From: Gryganskiella cystojenkinii
Taxonomy: Eukaryota > Mortierellomycota > Mortierellomycetes > Mortierellales > Mortierellaceae
Length of the DNA: 47,770 bases
Reading direction: 5' to 3'
NCBI GenBank assembly: GCA_015852425.1
Contig: JAAAIG010000158.1
Coordinates: 1-47,770 of the forward strand
Shown here: positions 31,625-42,338 of the stretch, in pieces
How the letters are laid out: each line of letters starts with the position of its first letter
Numbering within the stretch: position 1 is the stretch's first letter
Translations under genes and position numbers: made by a program
Notes under the pieces: model-generated
The model's database searches: none
What the model saw: only the letters and a program-made list of their open reading frames with translations
Told to the model about the DNA's origin: nothing

Positions 31625-33472
31625 TTAAGCACGTCCGAATAGCTTCGGGTTCAACATCAGCTTGAGCACGAGAGTCAACAGCGTGCTGACCACCAAGGCC
31701 AAACCCGACCAAAGTTGTACCGGAAGATAATCTGTTCCTTGACTTCGATCCAGAAGTGCACCTCCTACGGGGGACCCGATCAAGGCTCCAAGGGCAATGC
31801 CTGCGTACACGAACCCGGTCACGCTGGCTAAACGCTTGATGCCTATATTCAACACCGCCCACGAAGTTATGAATGTTAGGAAGTGCTCCCTAAAATAACA
31901 GGAAGAATATATAAACCAAACGTATGCGCTAGCCAAAGTCAGGAAAGCTTAAAGACTAACCGCATAGATGCGCTGCAACTGTAGGGACGATCGCCGTGAA
32001 GCTTCCAGAGAAGAAGCCATAGAAGGTGCAAAAGACCACCATAATTGGAACAGAGGATACAGTAAACACCCAGATAAAAAGCACGCTGAGAGATGCGAAA
32101 AGGGACGAGATGACGAGGCTGTTGACGTCGCCTATGTAGTCACTTGCAAGGCCCATAGACACGCGACCCACACCGCTGGATCCATTAAGGATGCCAACGA
32201 GTAGAGCAGCTGTAGATGCGGATGTTCCTTGGCTCTGCGCGTACGCTAGTAAAGTGAATGTAAGAACATTCGAGGAAAAGTCTTGTAAGGGAAGGGCTGC
32301 TGCACAAATGTCACATTCAACCATTAAATGCGAGTTAGACAGACGAAGAACTTACAAGCGATGAAAAAGTATGGACTGTAGTATCCACACGCCACAAAGA
32401 AAGAGCTGCCGATCAAAAGAAGGAAACGTTTGTCCTTCAACATATCGAAGTCCATCGCGCTGTGATTTTCCTTTGATTTGGCTTGGAACTTCTTCACCTT
32501 AGCATCCTCAAAGGAGATTCCCTGGGTCTCTTTCTCTATTTCTTTCGTGGCCAAGTCTTGATCAGATTGCTCGCTCTTTAGTCGCTTGGCTTTGTCCTTG
32601 CCAGTCTCGATTCTCGTCTGGAACAGGAACACGGCTGGTATTATGACTGCCAGATGAACAAAGCCCATTAGACGGACAGTCCATATGTACCCTATCTTGT
32701 CAAACAAGACTGATGTCACTGGAGCGATCAATAGTCCTCCAAACCCACCACCTGCAACTACAATACCAGTCGCGAGCCCTCGACGCCTAATGGGATTGTT
32801 AAACAATGAACAATATTAATGAATGTCCAAATCAATGGCAAATGATAATGGACGTATTATTTATACTTCTTGAACCACTGAGAAGGTAAACTGAGAGACG
32901 GAAAGTACGACAGACTGGCACCAACTCCGTACATGAACCCCTGGAAGATGTAGAGTTGCCACACGTGTTTGGAGAATGATGCGGCGAGCAGGGAGGAGCA
33001 CATTACAACGGCACCAACGAATGTACAGATCTTGTAGCCAAAGTAATCAACGATCTGACCAGTAATCGGGCCTATGAGCTCCATCCCGACTACATTTAGG
33101 GTCCCAACCCAGGCGAGCTGAAACGTTGTTGACGTGCTGTACTCATGACCGATGTATCGATCCTACGTGTCGTCGAGGGGTTTCCCGTCGTTAGCATACT
33201 GACATCTTCGGTTGTTGTGTATTTCTTTTCAAAAAACATACCTGGTATATGCCATAACCGTTCGTGGTGCCGACGATGAATGCTTGTACAAAAAATGCGG
33301 CCACAACTATTACCCATCCGTATGACCGTTCTTCATCGATATCTTTTTCATCAAGTTCAGCCTGAGTCTCTTGTATGACTTTTGTCATAACAGGAGACAA
33401 TGAAGGGGAAGAGTGAATGGATCCTTGGGTATTATCGGTTGCACTACACTGATCGTCAAGTTGAGTCTTCAT
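31625..33472 (-). CDS. MFS transporter, monocarboxylate transporter-like (MCH/SLC16 type)
   Basis: Five exons: 33472-33242, 33162-32867, 32786-32356, 32299-31961 and 31842-31625, 1515 nt, giving 504 aa plus stop. All introns are GT-AG and in phase. The cytosolic N-terminus of about 50 residues leads into the first helix (SYGWVIVVAAFFVQAFIVGTT), which has the family's usual layout. Further blocks: GQIVDYFGYKICTFVGAV (MFS motif A), SLPSQWFKK-RRGLATGI and AGGGFGGL before the middle loop, a charged loop of about 75 residues, and GFVYAGIALGALIGSPVGG near the end. Relatives in fungi and animals carry monocarboxylates, riboflavin or other small molecules across membranes. The substrate here is unknown. 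The last intron hides a stretch (EHFLTFITSW) that reads open but is not needed: splicing at 31843 gives CGIKRLASVTGF. Confidence 0.85.
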
Positions 33473-33612
33473 GGCTATACAATTTCTATTGAACGGCTCT
33501 AGAAAGGTGGGATGAGGAAATATGGTCTCTAGCTGGGGAAGTGGAACTAAGCTGGATATTTTCGGGACAGACACTCAAGAATTCAGCTTTTATTCAGTTT
33601 TGTGAGTCATCC

Positions 33613-33671
33613 CAGAAAAGTTTTAGTTACCAAGATTTCGAAAGGCTTCGAAAGACTTCTTTCAGTTTTGT
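33613..33671 (+). repeat. 59-bp direct repeat, copy 1
   Basis: Begins CAGAAAAGTTTTAGTTACC and ends TCTTTCAGTTTTGT. It matches 33819-33877 at 55 of 59 positions with no gap. It contains two tandem TTCGAAAGRC units. It lies about 140 bp upstream of the MCT-like gene. Confidence 0.8.
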
Positions 33672-33818
33672 TGGAAGGATATTTACCATTCATGGCGGGG
33701 GGAGAGGGAGCAGTAAAGCTGCGGACAGCCATGGAGCGAGCGGCAGCGGCGCGGAAGGAACGGACCTTAAAAAAAAGTCACAAGAGGAGACGCAGACCAT
33801 AATGCTTGTCAGGGGTCG

Positions 33819-33877
33819 CAGAAAAGTTTTCGTTACAGAGATTTCGAAAGGCTTCGAAAGGCTTCTTTCAGTTTTGT
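33819..33877 (+). repeat. 59-bp direct repeat, copy 2
   Basis: Begins CAGAAAAGTTTTCGTTACA and ends TCTTTCAGTTTTGT, in the same orientation as copy 1 and 206 bp from its start to the other's start. The tandem TTCGAAAGGC unit is perfect in this copy. Confidence 0.8.
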
Positions 33878-34447
33878 GTGGCATCCCCCACTATTATAAT
33901 ATTTTATTTCATCGCTAACTCATAATACCACCAAAATATATTAAAGCGATTGTTACTGCAGCGCCGGACGATCAACAGTATTATTTTGGAACAAGCCCTC
34001 AGATTCATTCAGGTTCATGAGTAACATGAATATCGCTGAGGATACACTGGTGATGGCCGAAAAAGTCTGTAGTTGACGCCACATGACTTCGATCTCTCCA
34101 GAAGTCAAGGTACTACTGTCCGCTGCATTGACTCACTTCCTAGAACAACAAGATCTATGAACCAACGGCACGAATCATCCCTTTCAGAACATTTGTTTCT
34201 AGTAGTTGTAGTGGTGCTGCATGGTGTTGTTTTGAAATCGATCATGTTCAAGGAACTTCGGGCCGCGACTGAAAAGGCGATCCAAGACATGTATTATCTT
34301 GACTCGTAGTCCCACCTCCAAGATCGCAGCTTCAAAGTCATCTAGACTGCAGCAGTAGAATTCTCTACATCCAAATCCCAAGCATCAACGGTACCACCAG
34401 ATCAGGATGTTTAGACGGATTCAAAAAAGAAGAGTAATCAAAACACG

Positions 34448-34561
34448 ATGAAATCCAAGAGTGCTCTGGAAGGGTTCACATGGGATCAGATCGTGGCCAA
34501 GTTGGCAACACTAGGAGAGACTCCTTACCTGGAACACCCTTTCGCAAGCCCAGAGCGTTAG
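34448..34561 (+). pseudogene. Short protein-like fragment, unidentified
   Basis: A 37-codon frame from an ATG starts MKSKSALEGFTWDQIVAKLA and ends at TAG 34559-34561. It has the feel of real coding sequence (helical, balanced composition) but is isolated. Upstream on the same strand, 34073-34309 contains other short helical frames broken by stops. On the opposite strand a frame covering about 34761-34558 gives an acidic, disordered-looking tail (LSNDELPLATRTDFEDLDQA at its start) whose stop overlaps this one. At least one of the two is probably the end of a decayed gene or mobile element. I cannot name a family. Confidence 0.2.
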
Positions 34562-35036
34562 AGATTGGCACTGAGATCGGAATCCCGACTCGGATCAACA
34601 GCCGCCACATCCACGGCCTCGCTATCATCTGCATTACCAGCGAATGCCATAGGCGTCATGGCCATGGAGGACTCGGCCTGATCCAGATCTTCAAAATCAG
34701 TACGAGTAGCAAGGGGCAATTCGTCATTGCTCAACTTATTTTTTCCAACAAGACACTCGGCCTTAGTCGTCCCGGTTCACCGACGCGACCACCAAGAGCA
34801 ACTCCAACCGACGCAGAGAGACCCGTCGCGAACAAGTCCCTGGGTTTATTATTTTGGATCATCTTGGGATCTGAAGGCCATGGAGAGAGTGAGTACGGTA
34901 AAGAGAAAAGTATTTTGCAGTAGTGGACATTGGTCCGTTTTTTATTCTGTTGGAGAAAACAATTTGGAATCGAACTGGAACTGTGTTCATCTTGAGTCCT
35001 ACAAAAATGAACAACGTGTCTAAATGTGGAGACCAG

Positions 35037-35044
35037 NNNNNNNN
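35037..35044. other. Assembly gap (8 Ns)
   Basis: Eight N characters are followed at once by a run of 18 A. The gap size is probably arbitrary, and sequence may be missing between the decayed region and the ABC transporter promoter. Confidence 0.95.
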
Positions 35045-35478
35045 AAAAAAAAAAAAAAAAAAGGCGAAAAAAGGCGCTCAACGCATATATTTTGTTCCAG
35101 ATTTCTTTGTGACATATGACTCTATGTCTTTGGTGGATAAGCTCGCTGAGGAGAGTTTGTCTATCGACGTGTTGACTTGTTCGTTCTTTTCCGGAACTCT
35201 TGTTCATTACCTTCATTCCTGCATTCGTTTCATTTACATTTTCCATCATTCGGGGTCTACCGCCGTTTGATTCTGATCGGCGATTTTTTAAGTCTTGCAG
35301 TCAACCTTATTTTCCCTGACTTAGCCCAGTCCAAAATATCTCCATAGAAACCAACCAAGTCCTTTTTCTCGATTTACTATCGAAGATCGACCATTTTTTT
35401 TGTAAAAAAGATCCTCCACCCCTTCCACCTTCCCTAAAGAAGGGTATTATACACCCCATTCTTCTTGGCTCTCAGCAA

Positions 35479-38400
35479 ATGACTGAAATTGAAAAGACCG
35501 GCTCCCGACAAGAGCTGGCAAAGCATGCAGACTTCCTGGAAAAAGGCGAAGCATCAGAGTTTGACAATTTGAACAACCCTAACAATAACAACAATAACTT
35601 CGGCAATAATGACAACATCAATCGCGCCAACGCTTCTCTGAGGAACCTTAACAATAATAACATCCCCCGACAACAGAGACAAACTCGCAAAAAGCACTTT
35701 ATCCTCGGAGATCGGTTCTTTCTCCTCAACTGGTTTTACCTGTGGGTCTTTCCCTTGGTCCATCGATGCAGAAAACAAAAGAATATTAAAAAGATCCTCC
35801 TCCGCTTGGCAACCTTGCTCACGGCCAGAAAGAACGGAGAAGAACTAGACGGTAGGTGGACACAAGAAAGAGAGCGCGCAGCCCGGGCAGGAAGGTAAAC
35901 AATCAAATCGTGACAAAACCTATTTCTAAGTCATCGGAAACAGGCGCCTATCAACTTTTGTCCTCATCTTTCCTGAACTTTTTTTCTCTCTCTCCTCATT
36001 TTCTTTAGACCGCCCAAGCTCATTAACGCCCTGTACAATCTTTATGGAACGAAATACATCTTGATCGGTCTCTGGAAACTGATCTGGGCAGCCTGTACTT
36101 GGGCCGGTGCCTACTACTTTTTACGAGTCTCGATCGAGTTTCTGGAACGAAATATGGCTACGAGAACCGGACATCTCTATGCCATGGGTCTTTTGTTGAC
36201 CTCGCTCGGGAGCTCTATTGCGATCCATCAACTTTACGGACAATGCTCAGCTCTCGGTATTCAGGTTCGTCCAACAAAAAAAAAGTAAAAAGACTCGTTG
36301 ACGGCAAAAAAAAAGAGTCAAGTTACGCGACCAGAAACTCAGATTCAGCATTCTTCATGTGATCGATCTTTGCAGGTGAAGGCATCAATCTCGGTCCTCA
36401 TTTATCGAAAAGCCCTGGTCCTGGCCAGAATTCGGGGCGGTGCCGGAGAAATTATCAATATTATCTCGACAGACGTGGCCCGTATCGTCGAAGCAGTGAC
36501 CAATTTCCACTTCTTGTGGTCCGCCCTGGTCGAGACTTTGCTTATTCTCGCTCTGGCGTTCCCGACTGTGGGCTGGGCTGCTGCTCTTACTGCGGTTTGC
36601 CTGGTCCTCGCGATCTTGCCCTTGCAGGTTTACCTCGGTGGGTTAACCTCCAAGATCCAGATCGAGCAGACGAAAGTCACCACGGAGCGTGTTCACTTGA
36701 TGAGTGAGATCTTGACCGCTATCAAGTTGATTAAGGTAACGAACAAAAGATGCAGAGTTTTTAAGGAGTTATTCGTTCAATATGTATGCTAACCCTCCTT
36801 TCTTTCGCCTTGGTGACATATAGTTCTACAGTTGGGAAAGACCGTTTTCTGATCATTTGGCTGAAGTTCGTGCCAGGGAACTTCATCTTTTCAGGCGAAA
36901 CTTGCAAGTCAAGGCCGTGAACATGGCTGTCGTTTTTGCCCTTCCAGTCTTGGTCGCAGTCTCGGCTTTGGCGGTCTACAACTCCAAGAGAACAGGACCG
37001 ATCGATTCTAGTGTCGTCTTTACTGCTTTGAGTATCTTTAACACTCTGCGTTACCCCTTCTTGATGCTACCCATTGCCGTCAAGAGTACCTCTGGTGCCC
37101 GTTTGGCCCTGCGTCGATTAGATGACTATCTCACTCAGGCAGAAGTCGAACCCCTGGATGAGCTGCCCATGTCCGAGGGTGGTGATGTGGCATTGGAAAT
37201 GACCGACGGGGAATTCACTTGGGATGGTGATGACAGTGGCCCCGCCCTTTCGGGGATCAACCTCAAGGTCAAGCGTGGGGAGGTTGTTGCGATCGTAGGA
37301 GACGTCGGTTCCGGCAAGAGTTCCTTTATTGCCGCACTGCTAGGGCAAATTCGTCAGACGGGGTCAGGACCAAAGCTGAAGCTTTATGGAAAGTCGTCCT
37401 ACGTCCCCCAAGAGGCCTGGCTGATCAATGTGAACTTGCGCGAAAATATTATTTTTGGAAAAGAATACGAGGAAGAGCGGTACAACAAGGTCGTGAAGGT
37501 GTGCGCTCTGGAACGAGACTTGACTCTGTTGAGTCATGGTGACCAGACCGAGATCGGCGAGCGCGGAAGCAATCTGTAAGTGGCTTTCGAGCAAACGACA
37601 TCCTAGGAAAGAAGCACGGGCCCAAAATGTTAACTGTCAACCATGTTTTGTCGTTCTCTTCTACTTCATCACTTTTCAGATCCGGAGGTCAAAAGCAGCG
37701 TGTGTCGTTGGCTCGTGCAGTCTACCATAAATCGGATATCGTCCTCATGGATGACCCACTGTCGGCTGTGGACCAAAACGTTGGAAAACACATCTTTGAT
37801 CAATGCATTCGTGGTTACCTCGCCGATCGAACCGTCATCATTGTTACGCATCAACTTCAATATCTTCATCGGTGCGACAGGATTGTCATGTTGCAAAACG
37901 GTCGGATCGCATACCAGGGTACCTATGAGGACCTCATGGCGAATGAACCCTCGTTCAACACCCTGATCAACACGCACGTTTCGAACGAGGATGATGAAGC
38001 CCCACCAGAGGAAAGCGGCACGGTCGTCGCGACCGATGATGAACAAGACGCCGAGGATTACGAGAACGATGCTGATATCGAGGACGAGCCTGGTCTCTCC
38101 CTCGAAGACAGAATAGCCGCTAACGAAAAGAATAACCAGGTCACCGCCACAGGCCCCGTTTCTTCGGCAAAGATCAAGCACTCTAAACTCGGTGCAGGGC
38201 CTAGACGGCATACTTTACCACCCGGCACAAAAGTCGGCGATGTTCCCGGAACCGCCACGATTGTCAATCAAAACTATGCGACCATCACGCCACAGGAACG
38301 ACTTCGACTCCTTCAACGTCAGTTACCCTATATCGATCGCAACAGTATCTTGGCAAACACGTTGCGAGAACATACAAACCTCAACTTTATTAGCCGATTC

Positions 38401-41400
38401 GGTCAGGATATGGATGGACCGCCTAGTAGTAACGGATTCAGTCATGCGGTTTATAGGAACGAATTGGCGATTTATGCGATTCCCGAGGTAGGTATCTACG
38501 ATAGTCGTGCCAAGGGACTGTCCAAGAAGCAACAATCTCAGACCATGCGATCAATGCGGCATCGATACTCGGTCACTGGCGCATCCCGTAGGGCCAGTGT
38601 CAAGACCGAGACTGGAAACTTGGATTATACAGATGGAGAGGGCAACACTCGTCATCACTCTGGTGCTGATGGCGAGTTTGACGAAGGGTTCGATACGGAT
38701 GAACTGACCACGGACGATGAGGACTCCGATGATGAAGATGACGAAAAGGCCGAAGAGGGTCGCTTGATCGGCGACGACAAGAGTATGGATGAATTGGGAT
38801 TCGCGGATTATGCGAAATATTTCCGATCCGGTTCGGGCGTTGTGATCACAATCCTGTCGATCCTCCTATTTTTTGTCGCCCATGGTATCCGTATCGGATC
38901 TGATTACTGGTTGAGACTCTGGGTCCCCAACACGTTAAAGACTTCAGATTCTGTGTATTTGGGTGTCTATGGTGGCTTTATCGCCCTCTTTACTCTTGCG
39001 GTCTTGCTCAGAGGTCTATGGTTCGGTCATGAGACCATGCTCAAGTCCAAGGAATTGCATGACCGGGCTTTCCAGGTAAAAATATCTAACCCATAGTCCT
39101 TTTTCACTCGTCTCAGGCCGAGACATTGTTGTTAACTCCTGCGTATTTTTTACTTTACCCTGTTTCGGCCAACAGTCTGTCATGCGCGCACCAATGTCAT
39201 TTTTTGAGACCACATCCCTGGGTCGTATCCTGTCTGCCTTCTCGAAATGCATGTTCACAGTCGATGATACTCTCCCGGACGCGGCACTTTTGTTCTTGCA
39301 ATATTTCCCCCTGGCCCTTGGTGCTTTCCTCCTGATCGCTTGTGTTGTTCATTGGCAAAATGCTGTCACTGTCGTGGTCCTCTTGATCATTGCCATGGTC
39401 ATCGTTTGGTACGGAAGTCCTGCGGATTCGAGACTCAAGCAGTTGGAAGGTAACGATTCTTTCCCTCGATGTGACACCACTGCGATGGAACCCAGTACGA
39501 GTTTTACTCGCATAACTCATCAACTTTTTTTCCTCCCTTGATATGAACAGCTCTCAGCAAACCTCCAGTGTTTCAGCATATTACCACAACGCTCGAGGGT
39601 CTCTTTTCCATCCGTGCCTACAATGTCCAATCCCGATTCGACACCATGAATATGGCCGTCTTAGACAAGAACCACGAGAGTCTCTACGCTATGCAGAGCA
39701 GTAAGTTGACTAGTTCGGTTTTATCTGCTCATGTCTTGTATAATCGCCTGTGACTAACGTGGGTCTCTCTCTATGTATTGCCCTAAAACTCCTATTTTAG
39801 CCAAAACATGGACGGCTTTCTATCTGGATATCATCTCCTCATGCATGGTCTACAGTACAGCCTTGTTTCTCGTCATCCACCGCCACAGCATCCATCAAGT
39901 CCCTGCAGTTGCCGGTCTCGCCCTCTCGAACGCTTTACAGATGCTCGTCTTTTTGCAATGGACCGTTCGTCAGATGGGTGATGTCCAGGCTCAGATTTCG
40001 ACCGTCGGTCAACTCGATTACTACGGTCGCAGGATCGAACCGGAAGCTCCCGCGGAGAAACCTGAGACCCAACCGGACAAGTCTTGGCCACAAGAGGGCA
40101 AGATCGATTTCGATCATCTCGTCCTTCGATACCGTAAAGACTCTCCTCCAGTTCTCAAGGACGTTTCGTTCACTATCCAACCCAAAGAAAAGGTCGGTAT
40201 CGTCGGAAGAACCGGATCCGGTAAATCGACGCTCTTGGTCGGTCTACTTCGTATCGTCGAAGCCTCTGAGGGTACAATTCGAATCGATGGGGTCGACATC
40301 TCGACCTTGGGATTGAAGGACTTGAGAACAAAAGTCGGTATTATCCCTCAGGAGCCAGTCCTCTTTGTCGGTACGATCCGGTCAAACTTGGATCCCTTTG
40401 GACAATACGAGGACAATGCCATCTGGCGAGCCCTCGATGCAGTCCATCTCGGGGACAAGGTCAAAGAGATGCCTCTTAAACTAGATTCGCCCGTTATTGA
40501 GCATGGCAAGAACTTTTCGCTTGGACAACGTCAATTGATCTGTATCGCCCGTTCTTTGGTCATTGGATCCAAAATCATTGTCCTGGACGAAGCCACGGCC
40601 TCGATCGATATGGTCACAGACAGGCTGTTGCAGGAGACCATCAAGATTAATTTCGCGGATTGTACTGTGCTCACAATCGCGCATCGACTCAACACTATTA
40701 TCGAATCCGACAAGGTTTTGGTGATGGATGGAGGAGAGGTGGCCGAGTTTGGTGAACCACACAAGTTGTTGCAGGACCCCAACGGTATCTTTGCGGAGTT
40801 AGTCTCGCATGCTGGTGAGGCTGCTTCCAAAAAGCTGGCCATGATTGCAGAGGAATCGCACAAGGACCGAAACAATGGATTGGATTTGGTCCAAGAAGAG
40901 ATTGAGAGTGAAAAAACTAGGGAAGCTCTGGATCATGAACTCTCTGGTGAAGCCGTCGTCTTGCCAGACCATATGGTCTCACCGAACCCAGCTTCGATCG
41001 CTGGTACGGATGGAGTTGCTCAATCTGATTCCTCGTTAATGCCAGCCTACAGCAGTAACGAATCTGCAACACAGTCTGTGAGATCTGAGAGCAGCAGCGG
41101 CAACAACAACAGTAGCAGCAACATCAACAATCCCTCCTCCTCGAATCTGTCTGTACCCGGTAACCACGAAAAAACAAGAAAAAACAGCGATGGTAGCACC
41201 AACAGTGGGACGAGAGAAAGTGGGGAAACCGCGGGATTGGCCAGGGCCAATGTTCACTTGCGCACGTTGAGTTCAACAAGCATCGTGCCCGATGTCGCAA
41301 TTCATACTGGTGGAGAAAATACTTCAATCGGAGCTGCAGGGTCTTTCACAGAAAATTCGATAAATTCTACAGCAGGAGGTACGACGGTGGGCGAGGTCAA

Positions 41401-41566
41401 CAAAGTGGAGAAACAATTCCAGAAAATGTTCAAGGATCCCACGGCTGGAGAAACATTCGAGAATAGGACCGAGATGAAGTCAAAGGAGAAGAGCCAAACC
41501 GAAGCACGCCAGCAACCCCAACACCCAGCTGAGGGAGAAGATCAATCCGATCGGGCGTCAGTTTAA
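35479..41566 (+). CDS. ABC transporter, ABCC/MRP subfamily (full transporter without TMD0)
   Basis: Eight exons: 35479-35855, 36009-36264, 36376-36735, 36824-37575, 37680-39075, 39176-39449, 39551-39700 and 39801-41566. They total 5331 nt, or 1776 aa plus stop, all GT-AG and in phase. The order is TMD1-NBD1-TMD2-NBD2. The first nucleotide-binding domain has Walker A GDVGSGKSS (about 491), signature LSGGQKQR (split by intron 4, about 582) and Walker B IVLMDDPLSAVD. The second has GRTGSGKST (about 1324), SLGQRQL (about 1428) and IIVLDEATASID, so both sites look able to use ATP. ABCC pumps export glutathione conjugates and other organic anions to the vacuole or outside. It lacks the extra N-terminal TMD0 of yeast Ycf1. 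Unusual parts are an N-rich N-terminus, a linker of about 270 residues with very acidic runs between NBD1 and TMD2, and a tail of more than 200 S/N/T-rich residues. Confidence 0.92.
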
Positions 41567-42338
41567 TAATCACACCAAACAGCAGTAGTACCTTACAAGT
41601 TAACACGCATTCATGTAATATCTTCCGTTAGTTTGAATGATGTCTCTTTTGCATATCCTGCCCATCATTTTTATTTCTTTTCACAACAACGAGAAAGAAG
41701 ATTTCTTCACCTTCTGATTGTTCTCGACCTTCTTTTTTTTTGCCTTTCGTTGTGCTGTTTTTCTCGCGTTGTTTCCGTGTCCCCTGGTTGACAATTCGGC
41801 ATTGTGGATTTCCCCGTTGCAAAGTCATTCTAGTCAATGCACTACAGTCTCGCTTTTGACTACAGTACACGGATTCGTCGTATGCTCATTTTTCTCCTTG
41901 CTGTTGTTTGATTTCACCTGCCCGCTCACACCCCAAAGATTCACAAACCCCTGGAAGACCGAGTCGAACTTGTTTACAGGAAAACCTCACTTCCTTTTTG
42001 GGGTTGTTCGTGTCCACATCACGCGAGCTTGTACAAAAGTGTTTAGACTGTTTGGGCATGCATTGCGCCAAAATGAACAGACGAGACAAAAACAGAAAGG
42101 AACAGCGCAAGCACCCAGGGGGAAAAAAGTTTGATGATCGCATCTCTTCTCTTTTCTCCCCCTTCTTCTCTCTCTTCTTTTCTCTCTCTTCTCTTCTTTT
42201 TTTTCCTCTCCTTTCCTCTCCTATCCTTTCTTCCTCTTTTTCTGTTTGAATTCCTTTCTGTTTTCATCTTTTTTATTGCCCTCGTCATTTGGCTCACTTA
42301 ACATCTCAACACCACACGACAACCCAGGGTTCAAATCG
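41567..42338. promoter_or_regulatory. Intergenic region with a roughly 100-bp polypyrimidine tract
   Basis: 772 bp between two plus-strand genes. From about 42143 to 42243 the plus strand is almost pure C/T (TCTCTTCTTTTCTC-type repeats), followed by a short leader to the start at 42339. Such tracts often sit next to transcription starts in fungi. No gene is seen in the rest. Confidence 0.5.

Larger units (their letters stand above)
33473..35478. other. 2-kb region with direct repeats, short decayed frames and an assembly gap
   Basis: Near 33472 this is the promoter of the MCT-like gene and includes the 59-bp direct repeats. Between about 34070 and 34800 several short frames on both strands look protein-like but are interrupted. 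At 35037-35044 there are eight Ns followed by 18 As. The last 200 bp are the leader of the ABC transporter. No complete gene is supported. Confidence 0.4.

Noticed and set aside
31843..31960. Apparent frameshift in the last part of the MCT-like transporter
   Set aside because: The open stretch reading EHFLTFITSW made the phase fail, but a GT-AG intron from 31960 to 31843 gives HLCG-IKRLASVTGF in phase and matches the expected family layout.
42246..42338. Upstream extension of the second F-box frame
   Set aside because: It opens at TTG, not ATG; the first in-frame ATG is at 42339.
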